A program made the translations under genes and the position numbers. This document shows, piece after piece, positions 16,604 through 24,832 of a stretch of DNA of 53,768 nucleotides. Position 1 is the stretch's first letter; each line of letters starts with the position of its first letter. The notes beneath the pieces are model-generated. The model was not told the DNA's origin. It saw nothing but the letters and a program-made list of their open reading frames with translations, and did no database searches. Origin of the DNA: Clostridiales bacterium (GTDB lineage: Bacteria; Bacillota; Clostridia; Lachnospirales; Lachnospiraceae); NCBI GenBank assembly GCA_019420275.1, contig JAHZHN010000014.1:1-53768 (forward strand), read 5' to 3'.

Positions 16604-17380
16604 ATGAAATTTAGACCATGCATAGACATACATAACGGAAAAGTAAAACAGATTGTAGGAGGCAGCCTTCTGGATCAAGGAGATCAGGCAGAAGAAAATT
16701 TTGTTTCTGCGCATGATGCGGGCTTTTATGGTAAACTATATAAAAAGAACCAATTATCCGGAGGTCATGTAATTTTGCTGAATTCCAAAGACTCTTCATA
16801 TTATGAAGCTGACCGCAGGGAAGCAGTGAAAGCGCTGGAAGCTTTTCCAGGAGGACTTCAGGCAGGCGGAGGAATAACCGATGAAAGCGCCGCATACTTT
16901 ATCCATAAAGGGGCTTCCCATGTCATCGTAACTTCTTTTGTATTTTCAGAGGGAGAGATACGGTATGACCGGCTGGAACGTCTCAGGGATGCAGTGGGGA
17001 AGGAACATCTGGTATTGGATTTGAGCTGCCGTAAGAGAGAGAATGATTATTATGTCGTTACAGACAGATGGCAGAAATTCACCAGAGAAAAGATGAACAG
17101 GGATCTTTTAAAAACGCTGGAGGCCTACTGTGATGAGTTTCTGATCCATGGAGTCGATGTAGAGGGGAAATCCCAGGGAATTGATCAGGAACTTGTAAAG
17201 ATTCTGGCACAATATCAGGGAAATCCGTTGACATATGCCGGAGGTGTCCGGAGTTTCAAAGATTTGGAACTGCTCAAAAAGTATGGAAAAGACAGAATCG
17301 ACGTAACAATAGGAAGCGCTCTGGATTTATTCGGCGGTCCTATGGAGTTTGCGCAAGTGTTATCTTACTGCAGTCAGTAA
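16604..17380 (+). CDS. hisA: Eukaryote-type phosphoribosylformimino-5-aminoimidazole carboxamide ribotide isomerase
   Basis: 258 aa TIM barrel. It begins MKFRPCIDIHNGKVKQIVGG, has LQAGGGITDESAAYFI (about 86-101) and ends with the YAGGVRSFKDLELLKKYG phosphate-binding half (about 206-223). The I-D-I-H-N-G-K-V-K-Q-I-V-G-G start and the G-A-S-H-V-I-V-T-S-F-V-F segment match the eukaryotic His6 lineage of HisA rather than the usual bacterial form. It catalyses the ProFAR-to-PRFAR step of histidine synthesis. It stands outside any his operon, directly after the RluA-type gene. Confidence 0.88.
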   Translation: MKFRPCIDIHNGKVKQIVGGSLLDQGDQAEENFVSAHDAGFYGKLYKKNQLSGGHVILLNSKDSSYYEADRREAVKALEAFPGGLQAGGGITDESAAYFIHKGASHVIVTSFVFSEGEIRYDRLERLRDAVGKEHLVLDLSCRKRENDYYVVTDRWQKFTREKMNRDLLKTLEAYCDEFLIHGVDVEGKSQGIDQELVKILAQYQGNPLTYAGGVRSFKDLELLKKYGKDRIDVTIGSALDLFGGPMEFAQVLSYCSQ

Positions 17381-17399
17381 CGAAAAGGAGGGAGAAGAT

Positions 17400-17876
17400 A
17401 TGAAACTATTATATGAGGCAAGTAATTTTACGATACAGGTACATTGGGTAGTACCGTTCGCAATTCTTGGATTTATTGGACTGATGTTATTGATTTTTGC
17501 AAAGAAGCCGTTTTTTAAATTATTATCGGCGGTCTGCCTGATCATATGTGCTGTGGCGGCTTTGCGGTTTATTTTTGGATATATGCAGATTATCCACACT
17601 TACAAGCAAGGAGATTATAAGACCGTAGAGGGATATGTAGAGAATTTTGTTCCGGCATCTGACGGAGGAGAAGACGAAGAAGATATGGAAGAAGAAAGCT
17701 TTGATATCAAAGGGGTTCATTTCTCTTATGGAGACCGGTTCATCAAGAAATTCGGGTATCATCTTCCGTCCACACAAGGAGGCTATATCAAACAGGATGG
17801 TCAGTATTTAAGGATTGGATATATTGAGACTGATAAAGGACTTGTTATTGTTAAGATAGAAGAAAGACAAAAATAG
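17400..17876 (+). CDS. Small membrane protein of unknown function
   Basis: 158 aa. Two hydrophobic helices lie at about 15-33 and 36-60, then a cytoplasmic or exported domain with an acidic run (GGEDEEDMEEESFD, about 84-97) and a beta-rich C terminus (GQYLRIGYIETDKGLVIVKI). An upstream in-frame ATG exists, but AAAAGGAGGGAGAAG directly ahead of 17400 fixes the start. It lies 19 bp after hisA on the same strand. I do not recognise a family. Confidence 0.65.
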   Translation: MKLLYEASNFTIQVHWVVPFAILGFIGLMLLIFAKKPFFKLLSAVCLIICAVAALRFIFGYMQIIHTYKQGDYKTVEGYVENFVPASDGGEDEEDMEEESFDIKGVHFSYGDRFIKKFGYHLPSTQGGYIKQDGQYLRIGYIETDKGLVIVKIEERQK

Positions 17877-17888
17877 CCGGCGGAACAT

Positions 17889-17924
17889 AAAAAATCCTGC
17901 GTGCTTCTGGCACGCAGGATTTTT
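17889..17924. terminator. Bidirectional terminator
   Basis: ATCCTGCGTGC pairs perfectly with GCACGCAGGAT around TTCTG, with A-rich and T-rich flanks. It separates convergent genes. Confidence 0.9.
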
Positions 17925-17945
17925 GCTTTATAGAGTAATCCATTT

Positions 17946-18404
17946 TTACTTGCGCAGATACTGTGCGCTTTTTTTTGCGAGTTTTGCCCGAAGACCTTTT
18001 TTTTCAGGTTCCGGCGGGGTTACATTACGTAAATTTTTGATCTTTGTAATATAGATGCCGCTTATAACTGCTTTGACTTCAGTCTTTACAGGAACGTCAT
18101 CGAAGATTGCTTCATCACATAATAACGGGGTGATCTTTGGTCCGATCTTAACTTTTACGATTGGAACCTTTGCCATCTTTGCCCGTTTTGGAATATTGTC
18201 AATGATCATTTTAGGAAAACCCGCATCTGTCATCTTCATCCGCTTCTTGTCGATTACCAGCATGGAAACGGTCTGTGCCATCTCATCCAGCTGAGCGCGC
18301 TGTTCTTCCTGCTTCTTCTGCATCTTATTTCCGACAAAATACAGAACGGCGAAAACAATCGCAATAACTACAGCAATGATTAGTAGGACTATCCATATGT
18401 TCAT
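17946..18404 (-). CDS. Membrane-anchored protein of unknown function
   Basis: 152 aa. A single N-terminal helix (about 3-26) is followed by a basic and coiled segment (MQKKQEEQRAQLDEMAQ) and a soluble domain rich in Lys, Ile and Val. The C terminus is strongly basic (LRAKLAKKSAQYLRK). The layout suggests a signal-anchored protein with a cytoplasmic domain. An AGGAGG site precedes the ATG. It is transcribed alone and I know no function for it. Confidence 0.65.
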   Translation of the reverse strand: MNIWIVLLIIAVVIAIVFAVLYFVGNKMQKKQEEQRAQLDEMAQTVSMLVIDKKRMKMTDAGFPKMIIDNIPKRAKMAKVPIVKVKIGPKITPLLCDEAIFDDVPVKTEVKAVISGIYITKIKNLRNVTPPEPEKKGLRAKLAKKSAQYLRK

Positions 18405-18456
18405 GATATTTCTCCTCCTGTTACTTTTTGACTATCTGTTGTATTATAGCACTTTT

Positions 18457-19194
18457 TTACTCACTTGTCTTATGTTTTTTACGCATTTCTATAATTTCTT
18501 CACGAATGAATGCGCCTAAATGCTTTTTCTGGAGACGATCCAGCTGATCCGGATAGATTGGATCGCCAAAAGAAATGTAAACAGTGCTTGGCTTTACCGT
18601 ATATTTCCGATTATTTTCCAAAATATCAGGTGTACCCGTAATTGCAATCGGAATGATCGGCACATTGGCTTTGAGAGCAGGACGAAGACTGCCTTCCTTG
18701 AAAGCATGAGGTTCTGGATCCTGGCTCCTGGTTCCTTCCGGAAAGATCACCATGGAAAAGCCCTGTTTCAGATATTCGGTTCCCTGGTTCATAGTCTTTA
18801 AGCCTTCTTTAATATTTGTTCGGTCCAGAAACAGGCAGTTGATAAATTCCATCCAGTGTTTTAGACATGGAACTTTTGACATCTCCTTCTTAGCGAAAAA
18901 ACCAACTCCGGTAGGAGTGGCAACGTAACTGCATAAAATATCATAATAGCTGCTGTGGTTTCCGACATACAAAACAGCAGTATCCGGAGGAATCTTTTCT
19001 TTTCCTTCAACGATTACCTTGACGCCGGCAAAATGCAGACAGATGTGAAACGCGTTCATGACCATTCGCTGTGCCATTGCAGAACGTCGGTGAGACTGGC
19101 CGGTCTTATTCCAATGGTTGAACAAAGGATACAGAGGGGCGGTCAAAGTAAGGAAAAAGAATAGATAGATGATATCGGCTAAAAAACGTATCAT
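18457..19194 (-). CDS. 1-acyl-glycerol-3-phosphate acyltransferase-like protein (PlsC family)
   Basis: 245 aa. An N-terminal hydrophobic segment (about 3-22) anchors it. VGNHSSYYD (about 77-85) is the catalytic HX4D motif, and VIFPEGTRS (about 149-157) and VPIIPIAITGTPDI (about 175-188) are the acyl-acceptor motifs. It acylates lysophosphatidate to phosphatidate at the membrane. Its start overlaps the stop of the nicotinate phosphoribosyltransferase gene by four bases, an unexpected but probably co-transcribed pair. Confidence 0.92.
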   Translation of the reverse strand: MIRFLADIIYLFFFLTLTAPLYPLFNHWNKTGQSHRRSAMAQRMVMNAFHICLHFAGVKVIVEGKEKIPPDTAVLYVGNHSSYYDILCSYVATPTGVGFFAKKEMSKVPCLKHWMEFINCLFLDRTNIKEGLKTMNQGTEYLKQGFSMVIFPEGTRSQDPEPHAFKEGSLRPALKANVPIIPIAITGTPDILENNRKYTVKPSTVYISFGDPIYPDQLDRLQKKHLGAFIREEIIEMRKKHKTSE

Positions 19195-20663
19195 TTGTTT
19201 TCTCCCTTCTTAGTTTCGTGTTTTTGATCAAGCAGCTGATGTTTCAGCTGGTAAAGCGGAAGTGACAGATCTACGTACACTTCCTGAGGGTTCAGACGCC
19301 GCCGGCTTTCATCCCATAAAGTATTTAGTTCTTTTTGACAGTAGCTGCGAATTTCCATGACAGAAGGACTCTCGTAAACACATTTTCCTTTTAGAAAAAC
19401 TGGGACGAGAAGTTCCCTTATTTTGTAAGTTCCGCCCTTTAATGTTGATTTCTTCCAAGTGGCAAGAGGATCAAAAATTGTCAGATCTTCTGACGGATCA
19501 TAAGACTCATCGGATAAACAAATCAAATCACCTCGTATCTTGCCGGTTTCAGAATCATAGAGCCGGAAGAGAATCTTATCACCAGGATTGGTAATCTTGG
19601 CAGGGTTTTCGGAAATTTTGATTTTAGCCGTAAATTTGGTTTCGCCTTTGTGACGGGAGGCTGCCAGTTTATATACACCGCCAAAAGCCGGGCAGTCAGC
19701 AGATGTGATTAGTTTAGTGCCGACGCCCCATGAGGTAATCGGTGCCCCTTGATGAATCAGACTGGCAATCAAATGTTCATCCAGATCACCAGAAGCAGAA
19801 ATAACAGCATCTTCAAAACCGGCCTCATCCAGCATCCTGCGGGCTTGTTTTGAAAGATAAGCCAGATCACCACTGTCCAGCCGGATGCCATATTTGGCAG
19901 GAGTACGGCCTGCATCCCTAAGTTCCTGGAAAACACGGATCGCATTTGGTACACCGGAGCGAAGGGTGTCATAAGTGTCTACCAAAAGGGTACAGGTATC
20001 TGGATAAAGATCTGCATAGGTGCGGAATGCCGTATATTCATCATCAAAACTCATGATCCAGCTGTGAGCGTGGGTACCCAGGACAGGAATGTCGAACAGT
20101 TTTCCCGCCAGCACATTGGAGGTACCGTCGCATCCGCCGATAACAGCAGCTCTTGCACCGTAGGTTCCTGCATCAGGTCCCTGAGCACGCCGAAGACCGA
20201 ACTCCATAATACCGCTTCCGCCTGCAGCATATACGACTCTGGAAGCCTTTGTTGCAATCAGGCTTTGATGGTTGATAATATTTAAAAGGGCTGTTTCGAT
20301 CAGCTGTGCTTCCATCATCGGGGCGCATACTTTCACAAGGGGTTCCATTGGAAAAACAACGGTGCCTTCCGGTATGGCGTAAATGTCACCGGTAAAATGG
20401 TATCCGGCAAGATATTCTAGAAAATCTTCATCAAATATATGAAGCCCTCTCAGATAATCAATGTCTTCATAAGAAAATGAGAGGTTTTTGATATAGTCAA
20501 TCATTTGTTCCAGACCGCATGTGATCGCATAGCCGCCTCCAGAAGGATTCTCCCGATAAAATACGTCAAAAATTACGGATTCGTCGTTTTTAGATTTAAA
20601 ATATCCCTGCATCATGGTCAATTCATAAAGATCCGTCAGCAGGGTCAGTTGGTTGATGTCCAT
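19191..20663 (-). CDS. pncB: Nicotinate phosphoribosyltransferase
   Basis: 490 aa, the long Gram-positive form. It salvages nicotinate to nicotinate mononucleotide for NAD synthesis. The N-terminal LTDLYELTMMQGYF (about 8-21), EFGLRRAQGPDAGTYGARAA (about 153-172), HSWIMSFDDEYTAF (about 199-212), and IRLDSGDLAYLSKQARRML (about 254-272) are conserved active-site segments. WGVGTKLITSADCPAFGGVYKL (in two parts, about 310-332) binds phosphoribosyl pyrophosphate. A 3' overlap couples it to the PlsC-like gene. Confidence 0.95.
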   Translation of the reverse strand: MDINQLTLLTDLYELTMMQGYFKSKNDESVIFDVFYRENPSGGGYAITCGLEQMIDYIKNLSFSYEDIDYLRGLHIFDEDFLEYLAGYHFTGDIYAIPEGTVVFPMEPLVKVCAPMMEAQLIETALLNIINHQSLIATKASRVVYAAGGSGIMEFGLRRAQGPDAGTYGARAAVIGGCDGTSNVLAGKLFDIPVLGTHAHSWIMSFDDEYTAFRTYADLYPDTCTLLVDTYDTLRSGVPNAIRVFQELRDAGRTPAKYGIRLDSGDLAYLSKQARRMLDEAGFEDAVISASGDLDEHLIASLIHQGAPITSWGVGTKLITSADCPAFGGVYKLAASRHKGETKFTAKIKISENPAKITNPGDKILFRLYDSETGKIRGDLICLSDESYDPSEDLTIFDPLATWKKSTLKGGTYKIRELLVPVFLKGKCVYESPSVMEIRSYCQKELNTLWDESRRRLNPQEVYVDLSLPLYQLKHQLLDQKHETKKGENK

Positions 20664-20762
20664 GAAAAACTCCTTTCATGTAATTTTGTGATTTCTCTAA
20701 AAAATGAATAAAAATCACACATATTCATAATATATCACAATTGGGCAGGAAGCAACAATCTT

Positions 20763-21020
20763 CTACAATTCATTTTCTACAATATTTTGAATCGCATCTG
20801 CGGCCTCACATTCATCATTGCCTGAAATCTTAAAAATTATCTCATCATTGCAGGAAACGCCGGCACTCATAAGAGCAATCGGATTCGAAGCATTATAATC
20901 TGCTCCGTGAAATGACATAATAATAGTGGATTCAAAGTTTCTTGCGGCAGCCGCAAGATTTGCGCAAGGTCTGGCATGGAGACCTTGTGCTGCTTTGATA
21001 ATAAAAGAGCGTGTCTGCAT
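20763..21020 (-). CDS. HPr-like phosphocarrier protein lacking Ser46
   Basis: 85 aa. The active-site loop AAQGLHARPCANL has His15, the residue phosphorylated by PTS enzyme I. The regulatory region aligns without gaps to classical HPr, but the Ser46 position is Asn in NASNPIALMSAGV, and Lys45 is Ser. It therefore should not be a substrate of HPr kinase. That suggests a specialised PTS-related or Crh-like paralogue rather than the general HPr. An AGGAGG site precedes ATG. It is divergent from spoIID and stands alone. Confidence 0.85.
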   Translation of the reverse strand: MQTRSFIIKAAQGLHARPCANLAAAARNFESTIIMSFHGADYNASNPIALMSAGVSCNDEIIFKISGNDECEAADAIQNIVENEL

Positions 21021-21036
21021 CTAGAAAATCCTCCTT

Positions 21037-21065
21037 TCATATTTTTTTCCATTGTAACATAAAAT
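21037..21065 (+). promoter_or_regulatory. Predicted sigma-E promoter of spoIID
   Basis: TCATATT (21037-21043), 14-bp spacer, CATAAAAT (21058-21065). This matches the Bacillus sigma-E consensus KMATATT-N14/15-CATACAHT in all but one -10 position. The ATG of spoIID is 28 bp downstream. It indicates mother-cell expression during sporulation. Confidence 0.65.
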
Positions 21066-21092
21066 AGTAAGACGGACAAAAGGAGGATGAAA

Positions 21093-22031
21093 ATGAGATA
21101 CAAAATGACATATATATTTTTGGGGCTTTTTTTGTTTTTTTCGATCCCATATTTGATTACGGTATTTATGGCCCCGCGGGATCAAGAAAGAGAAGTCGAT
21201 TTTAGTACATATGACAGCGGATATCAAATTGAAACAGAAGATGGCAAGTTCATAGACTTGGAATCTTATCTTTGGATGATTCTGCCGGAACAGATTTCAC
21301 TGGACTACGAAGAGGAGGCACTGAAAGCTCAGGCAGTTATTTTAAGAACCGATATGATACGGAGAATGGGAAATTCAAAAAAAATAAAGGAAGAAAAAAT
21401 TCCCTATGAAAGGATAACTGACAAGAAACTGAAAGAAGTTTTGGGAAGTAAAAAATACTCCCTGAAAGACCAAGTAAGAAAGCGAGCAGTCAGTGATACT
21501 CTGGGAAAAGTTATTTTATATCAAAACATGTACATAGAGCCATTTTTTCATGGGCTAAGCGTTGGAACTACCTTAAGCGGAGAAGAATGGTTTGGAGAAG
21601 GGTATCCGTACCTGCAGGAAAAAGACAGTCTGGAAGATACAGAGTCCACAGATTATATGTCGGTTACTGTATTAACTTATGGAAAAATTTTGGATAAAAT
21701 AAAGGAATCTTATGAGACAGATCTGACGACCGACCAGCTTAAATCTAATCTTTCTGTCAGTCAGGCAACGAAAAACGGATATGTAAAAAAGGTCAAAGCT
21801 GGTGATTTTGAGATATCAGGAACCACATGGGCCCAGTGGTTTTCTCTTGCTTCTAATAATTTTTATCTGGAGCCGTATGATGGAAAAATGAGAATTGTTT
21901 GTCTGGGACAGGGAAATGGATTGGGAATGAGCCAGTATGGAGCTCACAAATTGGCAGAAAAAGGGGAGGATTATCAGCAGATTCTTAAATACTATTATAC
22001 AGGAGTAAAAATCAAAAACATAAATGAATAA
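21093..22031 (+). CDS. spoIID: SpoIID-like lytic transglycosylase of engulfment
   Basis: 312 aa. An N-terminal membrane helix (about 6-26) is followed by the SpoIID domain. The catalytic Glu is in EEEALKAQAVILRTDM (about residue 75), and the C-terminal GLGMSQYGAHKLAEKG is the family signature. The usual His of GHGVGMSQYGA is Asn here. It cleaves peptidoglycan so the mother-cell membrane can engulf the forespore. The ATG at 21087 touches the ribosome binding site, so the ATG at 21093 is preferred. It pairs with spoIIQ 40 bp downstream. Confidence 0.88.
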   Translation: MRYKMTYIFLGLFLFFSIPYLITVFMAPRDQEREVDFSTYDSGYQIETEDGKFIDLESYLWMILPEQISLDYEEEALKAQAVILRTDMIRRMGNSKKIKEEKIPYERITDKKLKEVLGSKKYSLKDQVRKRAVSDTLGKVILYQNMYIEPFFHGLSVGTTLSGEEWFGEGYPYLQEKDSLEDTESTDYMSVTVLTYGKILDKIKESYETDLTTDQLKSNLSVSQATKNGYVKKVKAGDFEISGTTWAQWFSLASNNFYLEPYDGKMRIVCLGQGNGLGMSQYGAHKLAEKGEDYQQILKYYYTGVKIKNINE

Positions 22032-22054
22032 ACAAGAAAGAATCGGCAAAACTA
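22026..22054 (+). promoter_or_regulatory. Possible sigma-F promoter of spoIIQ
   Basis: GAATA (22026-22030), 14-bp gap, GGCAAAACTA (22045-22054). The -10 fits the sigma-F pattern fully; the gap is one base short and the start site would fall very close to the ribosome binding site. Forespore expression of spoIIQ is usual, so the match is noted but weak. Confidence 0.3.
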
Positions 22055-22071
22055 AGTTTGAGGTGATGATA

Positions 22072-22758
22072 ATGAGAAAAAACAGCAGGCAGACCCCTTT
22101 TGCTCTTAGAAAATATTATGGGGTTATGATTATTGGTTTTGTCTTGTTTCTTGGGATTATGGCATATTACAGTGTAAAGTTTAAGGAAAAACGAGAGCTA
22201 GCCAAACAGGAAGTAGAACTGGAAAAATCCGTAGATGTAGCAAACAGCGCTACTCAGGAAACTGCAGAGACATCAGAAACTACACAGAATACGGCAGAGA
22301 CATCGACACAGAAAGCAGCTCAGACAATGAAGCAGACGGTCACATACGACGGTAAGACGAAATTGTCCTGGCCGATTACAGGCAATGTTCTGCTTCCGTA
22401 TAGTACAGAAGCAACGGTCTATTTTGAAACTTTGGATCAGTATCGCACAAATCCGGGTATTTTGATTGAAGCTCAGGAAAATGCTTCAGTTAAAGCGGTA
22501 AAACAGGCGAAAGTAACGGAAATTAAAAACAGTGCGGAGTATGGACAAACGGTCTGCATGGATCTTGGAAGTGGATACACAGCAATGTACGGACAGATGA
22601 AAGAATTGACTGTAAAGGCAGGAGATACGGTAGAAAAAGGACAAGTGATCGGAAAAGTAGCAGCACCTACAAGCTATTATACATTAGAAGGAACGAATCT
22701 GTATTTTCAGATGGAAAAGGATAAAAAGAGTATTGACCCGGGGAAATATTTAGAATAA
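22072..22758 (+). CDS. spoIIQ: SpoIIQ-like LytM-domain protein (degenerate peptidase)
   Basis: 228 aa. A membrane helix (about 15-35) is followed by a Thr/Glu/Ala linker (about 55-90) and an M23/LytM fold from about 100 on. The metal-binding residues of M23 peptidases are gone: the H-x-G-x-D position reads TNPGILIEAQ and the H-x-H position reads LYFQMEK. As in Bacillus SpoIIQ, it is probably a structural partner of SpoIIIAH linking the two membranes, not an enzyme. GAGGTGAT just before 22072 chooses this ATG over one at 22024 that has no binding site. Confidence 0.82.
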   Translation: MRKNSRQTPFALRKYYGVMIIGFVLFLGIMAYYSVKFKEKRELAKQEVELEKSVDVANSATQETAETSETTQNTAETSTQKAAQTMKQTVTYDGKTKLSWPITGNVLLPYSTEATVYFETLDQYRTNPGILIEAQENASVKAVKQAKVTEIKNSAEYGQTVCMDLGSGYTAMYGQMKELTVKAGDTVEKGQVIGKVAAPTSYYTLEGTNLYFQMEKDKKSIDPGKYLE

Positions 22759-22840
22759 CATTGGAACCATAATGGGCAATCCGCCGTATAATAAGAAAGA
22801 AGCAAAAGACAATAACAGCAGGGAAATCCCAGCTGATGTA

Positions 22841-22878
22841 GAAGAAAGGCCGCCGCAAACCAGGCGGTTTTTTCTTCG
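22841..22878 (+). terminator. Terminator after spoIIQ
   Basis: GAAGAAA...CCGCC pairs with GGCGG...TTTCTTC, and the tract after GGCGG is T6. It separates the spoII pair from the GIY-YIG gene. Confidence 0.75.
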
Positions 22879-22897
22879 AAGAAATGAGGAAGTCATC

Positions 22898-23173
22898 ATG
22901 AAAAATTATACATATATACTGGAATGCGGGGACGGCACTCTGTATACGGGATGGACTAATGATCTTAAGAAAAGAGTAAAGAGGCATAATGAAGGAAAAG
23001 GAGCGAAGTATACGAGAAGCAGGCTCCCGGTAAAATTAGTATATCAGGAGAGCTTCGATACAAAACAGGAAGCAATGAAATGGGAGGCACAGATCAAAAA
23101 ACTGACAAGAAAAAAGAAGCTTCTGCTGATTGACGCTTATCAGCAGAAGCTAAAATATATCGAAGGAGATTGA
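22898..23173 (+). CDS. GIY-YIG domain protein (YhbQ/UPF0213 type)
   Basis: 91 aa. YTYILECGDGTLYTGWTN (about 4-21) is the GIY-YIG-like start, with the conserved Arg in LKKRVKRHNEGKGAKYTR. WEAQIKKLTRKKKLLLI closes the domain. This is the compact stand-alone form found in most Firmicutes; a structure-specific DNA endonuclease role is proposed for the family but rarely shown. The longer upstream frame runs through the spoIIQ terminator and is rejected. Confidence 0.85.
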   Translation: MKNYTYILECGDGTLYTGWTNDLKKRVKRHNEGKGAKYTRSRLPVKLVYQESFDTKQEAMKWEAQIKKLTRKKKLLLIDAYQQKLKYIEGD

Positions 23174-23189
23174 TAAAATACAATCTTTT

Positions 23190-23837
23190 TTAAATCTGGA
23201 ACATTAGGACCATATGACATGCACTGCCGCCCATAACGAACAGATGAAAGATTTCGTGAAGCCCGAATTCTTTCCAGTGGTTTTCAAACCACGGAATCTT
23301 TAGGGCATAAATAACGCCGCCGGCAGTATAAATCAATCCTCCAGTCAGAAGCCATGCGAAAGAAGCTGCAGACAAACTGTGGATGATTGGAGCAATGGCT
23401 ACGATACAGAGCCATCCCATTGCGATATACATAACGGATGAAACCCATTTCGGGCATCCAATCCAGAACATCTTAAATAAAATGCCAAGAACGGCGATAA
23501 TCCAGATAATGGTCAGCAGTCCGTATCCAATTTTGCCGCCGAGAACAATCGTACAGATTGGGGTGTAGGATCCGGCAATCAGCACAAAGATCATAGCATG
23601 ATCCAGTTTTTTCAGGACTTTATTGATTCGTGGTGAAATATTAAAAGAATGATATGCAGTACTTGCCCCGTACAGACCAATCATACTGAGGGTGAAGATA
23701 GTAAGAGAAATGATTCTGATATAATCTCCAGTCATAAAACTCTTAATAATCAGCGGAACAGAAACAAGAGCGGCAAGAATCATTCCGATAAAATGTGTAA
23801 TTGCGCTTCCAGGTTCTTTTAATTTATGGTTTGACAT
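23190..23837 (-). CDS. Haemolysin III / PAQR-family membrane protein
   Basis: 215 aa with seven hydrophobic segments. SAITHFIGMILAAL (about 11-24), ASTAYHSFN (about 59-67), KKLDHAMIFVLIAGSYTPI (about 75-93) and LHEIFHLFVMGGSACHMVL (about 193-211) supply the conserved His, Asp and Ser residues thought to bind zinc in this family. The 'haemolysin' name is historical; the bacterial role is uncertain. It is divergent from the lactate regulator. Confidence 0.9.
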   Translation of the reverse strand: MSNHKLKEPGSAITHFIGMILAALVSVPLIIKSFMTGDYIRIISLTIFTLSMIGLYGASTAYHSFNISPRINKVLKKLDHAMIFVLIAGSYTPICTIVLGGKIGYGLLTIIWIIAVLGILFKMFWIGCPKWVSSVMYIAMGWLCIVAIAPIIHSLSAASFAWLLTGGLIYTAGGVIYALKIPWFENHWKEFGLHEIFHLFVMGGSACHMVLMFQI

Positions 23838-23900
23838 AGGATTACCTCCAATCTAAGAAGTTCTTAAGAAAATGTTAAAAAGTTTTTAATAAAATAATAA

Positions 23901-23917
23901 GTAGTTTTGAAAACTAC
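23901..23917. promoter_or_regulatory. Palindrome between hlyIII and the GntR gene
   Basis: GTAGTTTTGAAAACTAC, an 8-1-8 perfect palindrome in the divergent intergenic region. It does not match the TTGGT-N3-ACCAA lactate operator. It could be an operator for either gene. Confidence 0.35.
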
Positions 23918-24011
23918 ATTTAAATTTCTTATATACTACACCTGTTTGCATAAGATTGCAAGGGTTTTCATAAAAATATTTCTTTGTTATAATAAGGAAC
24001 AGGAGGAAGAA

Positions 24012-24707
24012 ATGAAAAAACAAAAGAAAGCCTACGAGATTGTGATCGATTATATTAAACAGCTGATTCGGAATCGGGAACTGATGATAGGTGAGCTGCT
24101 GCCTCCGGAGCGTGAGCTGTCAGAAAAACTGGGAGTCAGCAGGAATTCTGTTCGGGAAGCGCTCAAGATCCTGAGTGTCATTGGAGTCATTTCCAGCCGG
24201 CAGGGAGCGGGAAATTATGTATCCTGTGATTTTGATCATTATCTGGTTGATACCTTCTCTATGATGTTTATTCTGGGAGAACTGGATTATGACCAGATTA
24301 ATCAGATTAGGATTGGATTGGAAATGCAGGCTTATGCACTGGCTGTAAAGTACGCAGACAATTCTGAAATTCTTCAGATGCAGGAATATGTGGAAAAATT
24401 GGATCGAAGTCAGAATGAGGAAGAAAATACTTTATGGGATAAGAAGATTCATTACGCAATTGCTAAGGCTTCCAGAAATCTGCTGATCCAAAATATTTTA
24501 AATGCTCTTTCTGAAGTGATGGATGTATTTATTGAAGATATGCGGCGGGAAATCCTGCGCACAGAAGAAAGGAAAGAGCTGCTGCAGGAGTTTCATAAAC
24601 AGATGGTAGAATGTCTGATAAAGAGAGATGCAGAGAATGGACAGAAAGCCTTGATGCAGCATTTTAAAATGATCGATCAGATCATTCACAAGGAAATGAA
24701 GATTTAA
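24012..24707 (+). CDS. FadR-subfamily GntR regulator, probable lactate-responsive repressor (LldR-like)
   Basis: 231 aa. The N-terminal winged helix has LLPPERELSEKLGVSRNSVR (about 26-45) and EALKILSVIGVISSRQGAGNYV. The C-terminal all-helical FCD domain (about 75-225) has the conserved RIGLEMQAYALA segment and His residues at KIHYAIA and LLQEFHKQM. It sits just before the etf-ldh operon. Sites of the form ATTGGTNNNACCAAT flank that promoter and the permease promoter; this is the operator class of FadR-family regulators including LldR. A TATAAT lies at 23988-23993. AGGAGGAAGAA fixes the start. Confidence 0.88.
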   Translation: MKKQKKAYEIVIDYIKQLIRNRELMIGELLPPERELSEKLGVSRNSVREALKILSVIGVISSRQGAGNYVSCDFDHYLVDTFSMMFILGELDYDQINQIRIGLEMQAYALAVKYADNSEILQMQEYVEKLDRSQNEEENTLWDKKIHYAIAKASRNLLIQNILNALSEVMDVFIEDMRREILRTEERKELLQEFHKQMVECLIKRDAENGQKALMQHFKMIDQIIHKEMKI

Positions 24708-24720
24708 GTGAAAGATCAGA

Positions 24721-24764
24721 AAACCGATAAACTCTATGAAAATATAGTGTTTATCGGTTTTTTC
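24721..24764 (+). terminator. Terminator after the GntR gene
   Basis: AAACCGATAAAC pairs perfectly with GTTTATCGGTTT (24749-24760), followed by TTT. It separates the regulator from the etf operon, which has its own promoter. Confidence 0.9.
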
Positions 24765-24793
24765 TAAAAATAAAAAAGAATTTACAAAAACTA

Positions 24794-24822
24794 TAGACAA
24801 AAATGAACAAAAAAGATATAAT
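24794..24822 (+). promoter_or_regulatory. Promoter of the etfB-etfA-ldh operon
   Basis: TAGACA (24794-24799), 17-bp spacer, TATAAT (24817-24822). The first lactate operator begins 11 bp downstream of the -10. Confidence 0.7.
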
Positions 24823-24832
24823 AATGGCATAG

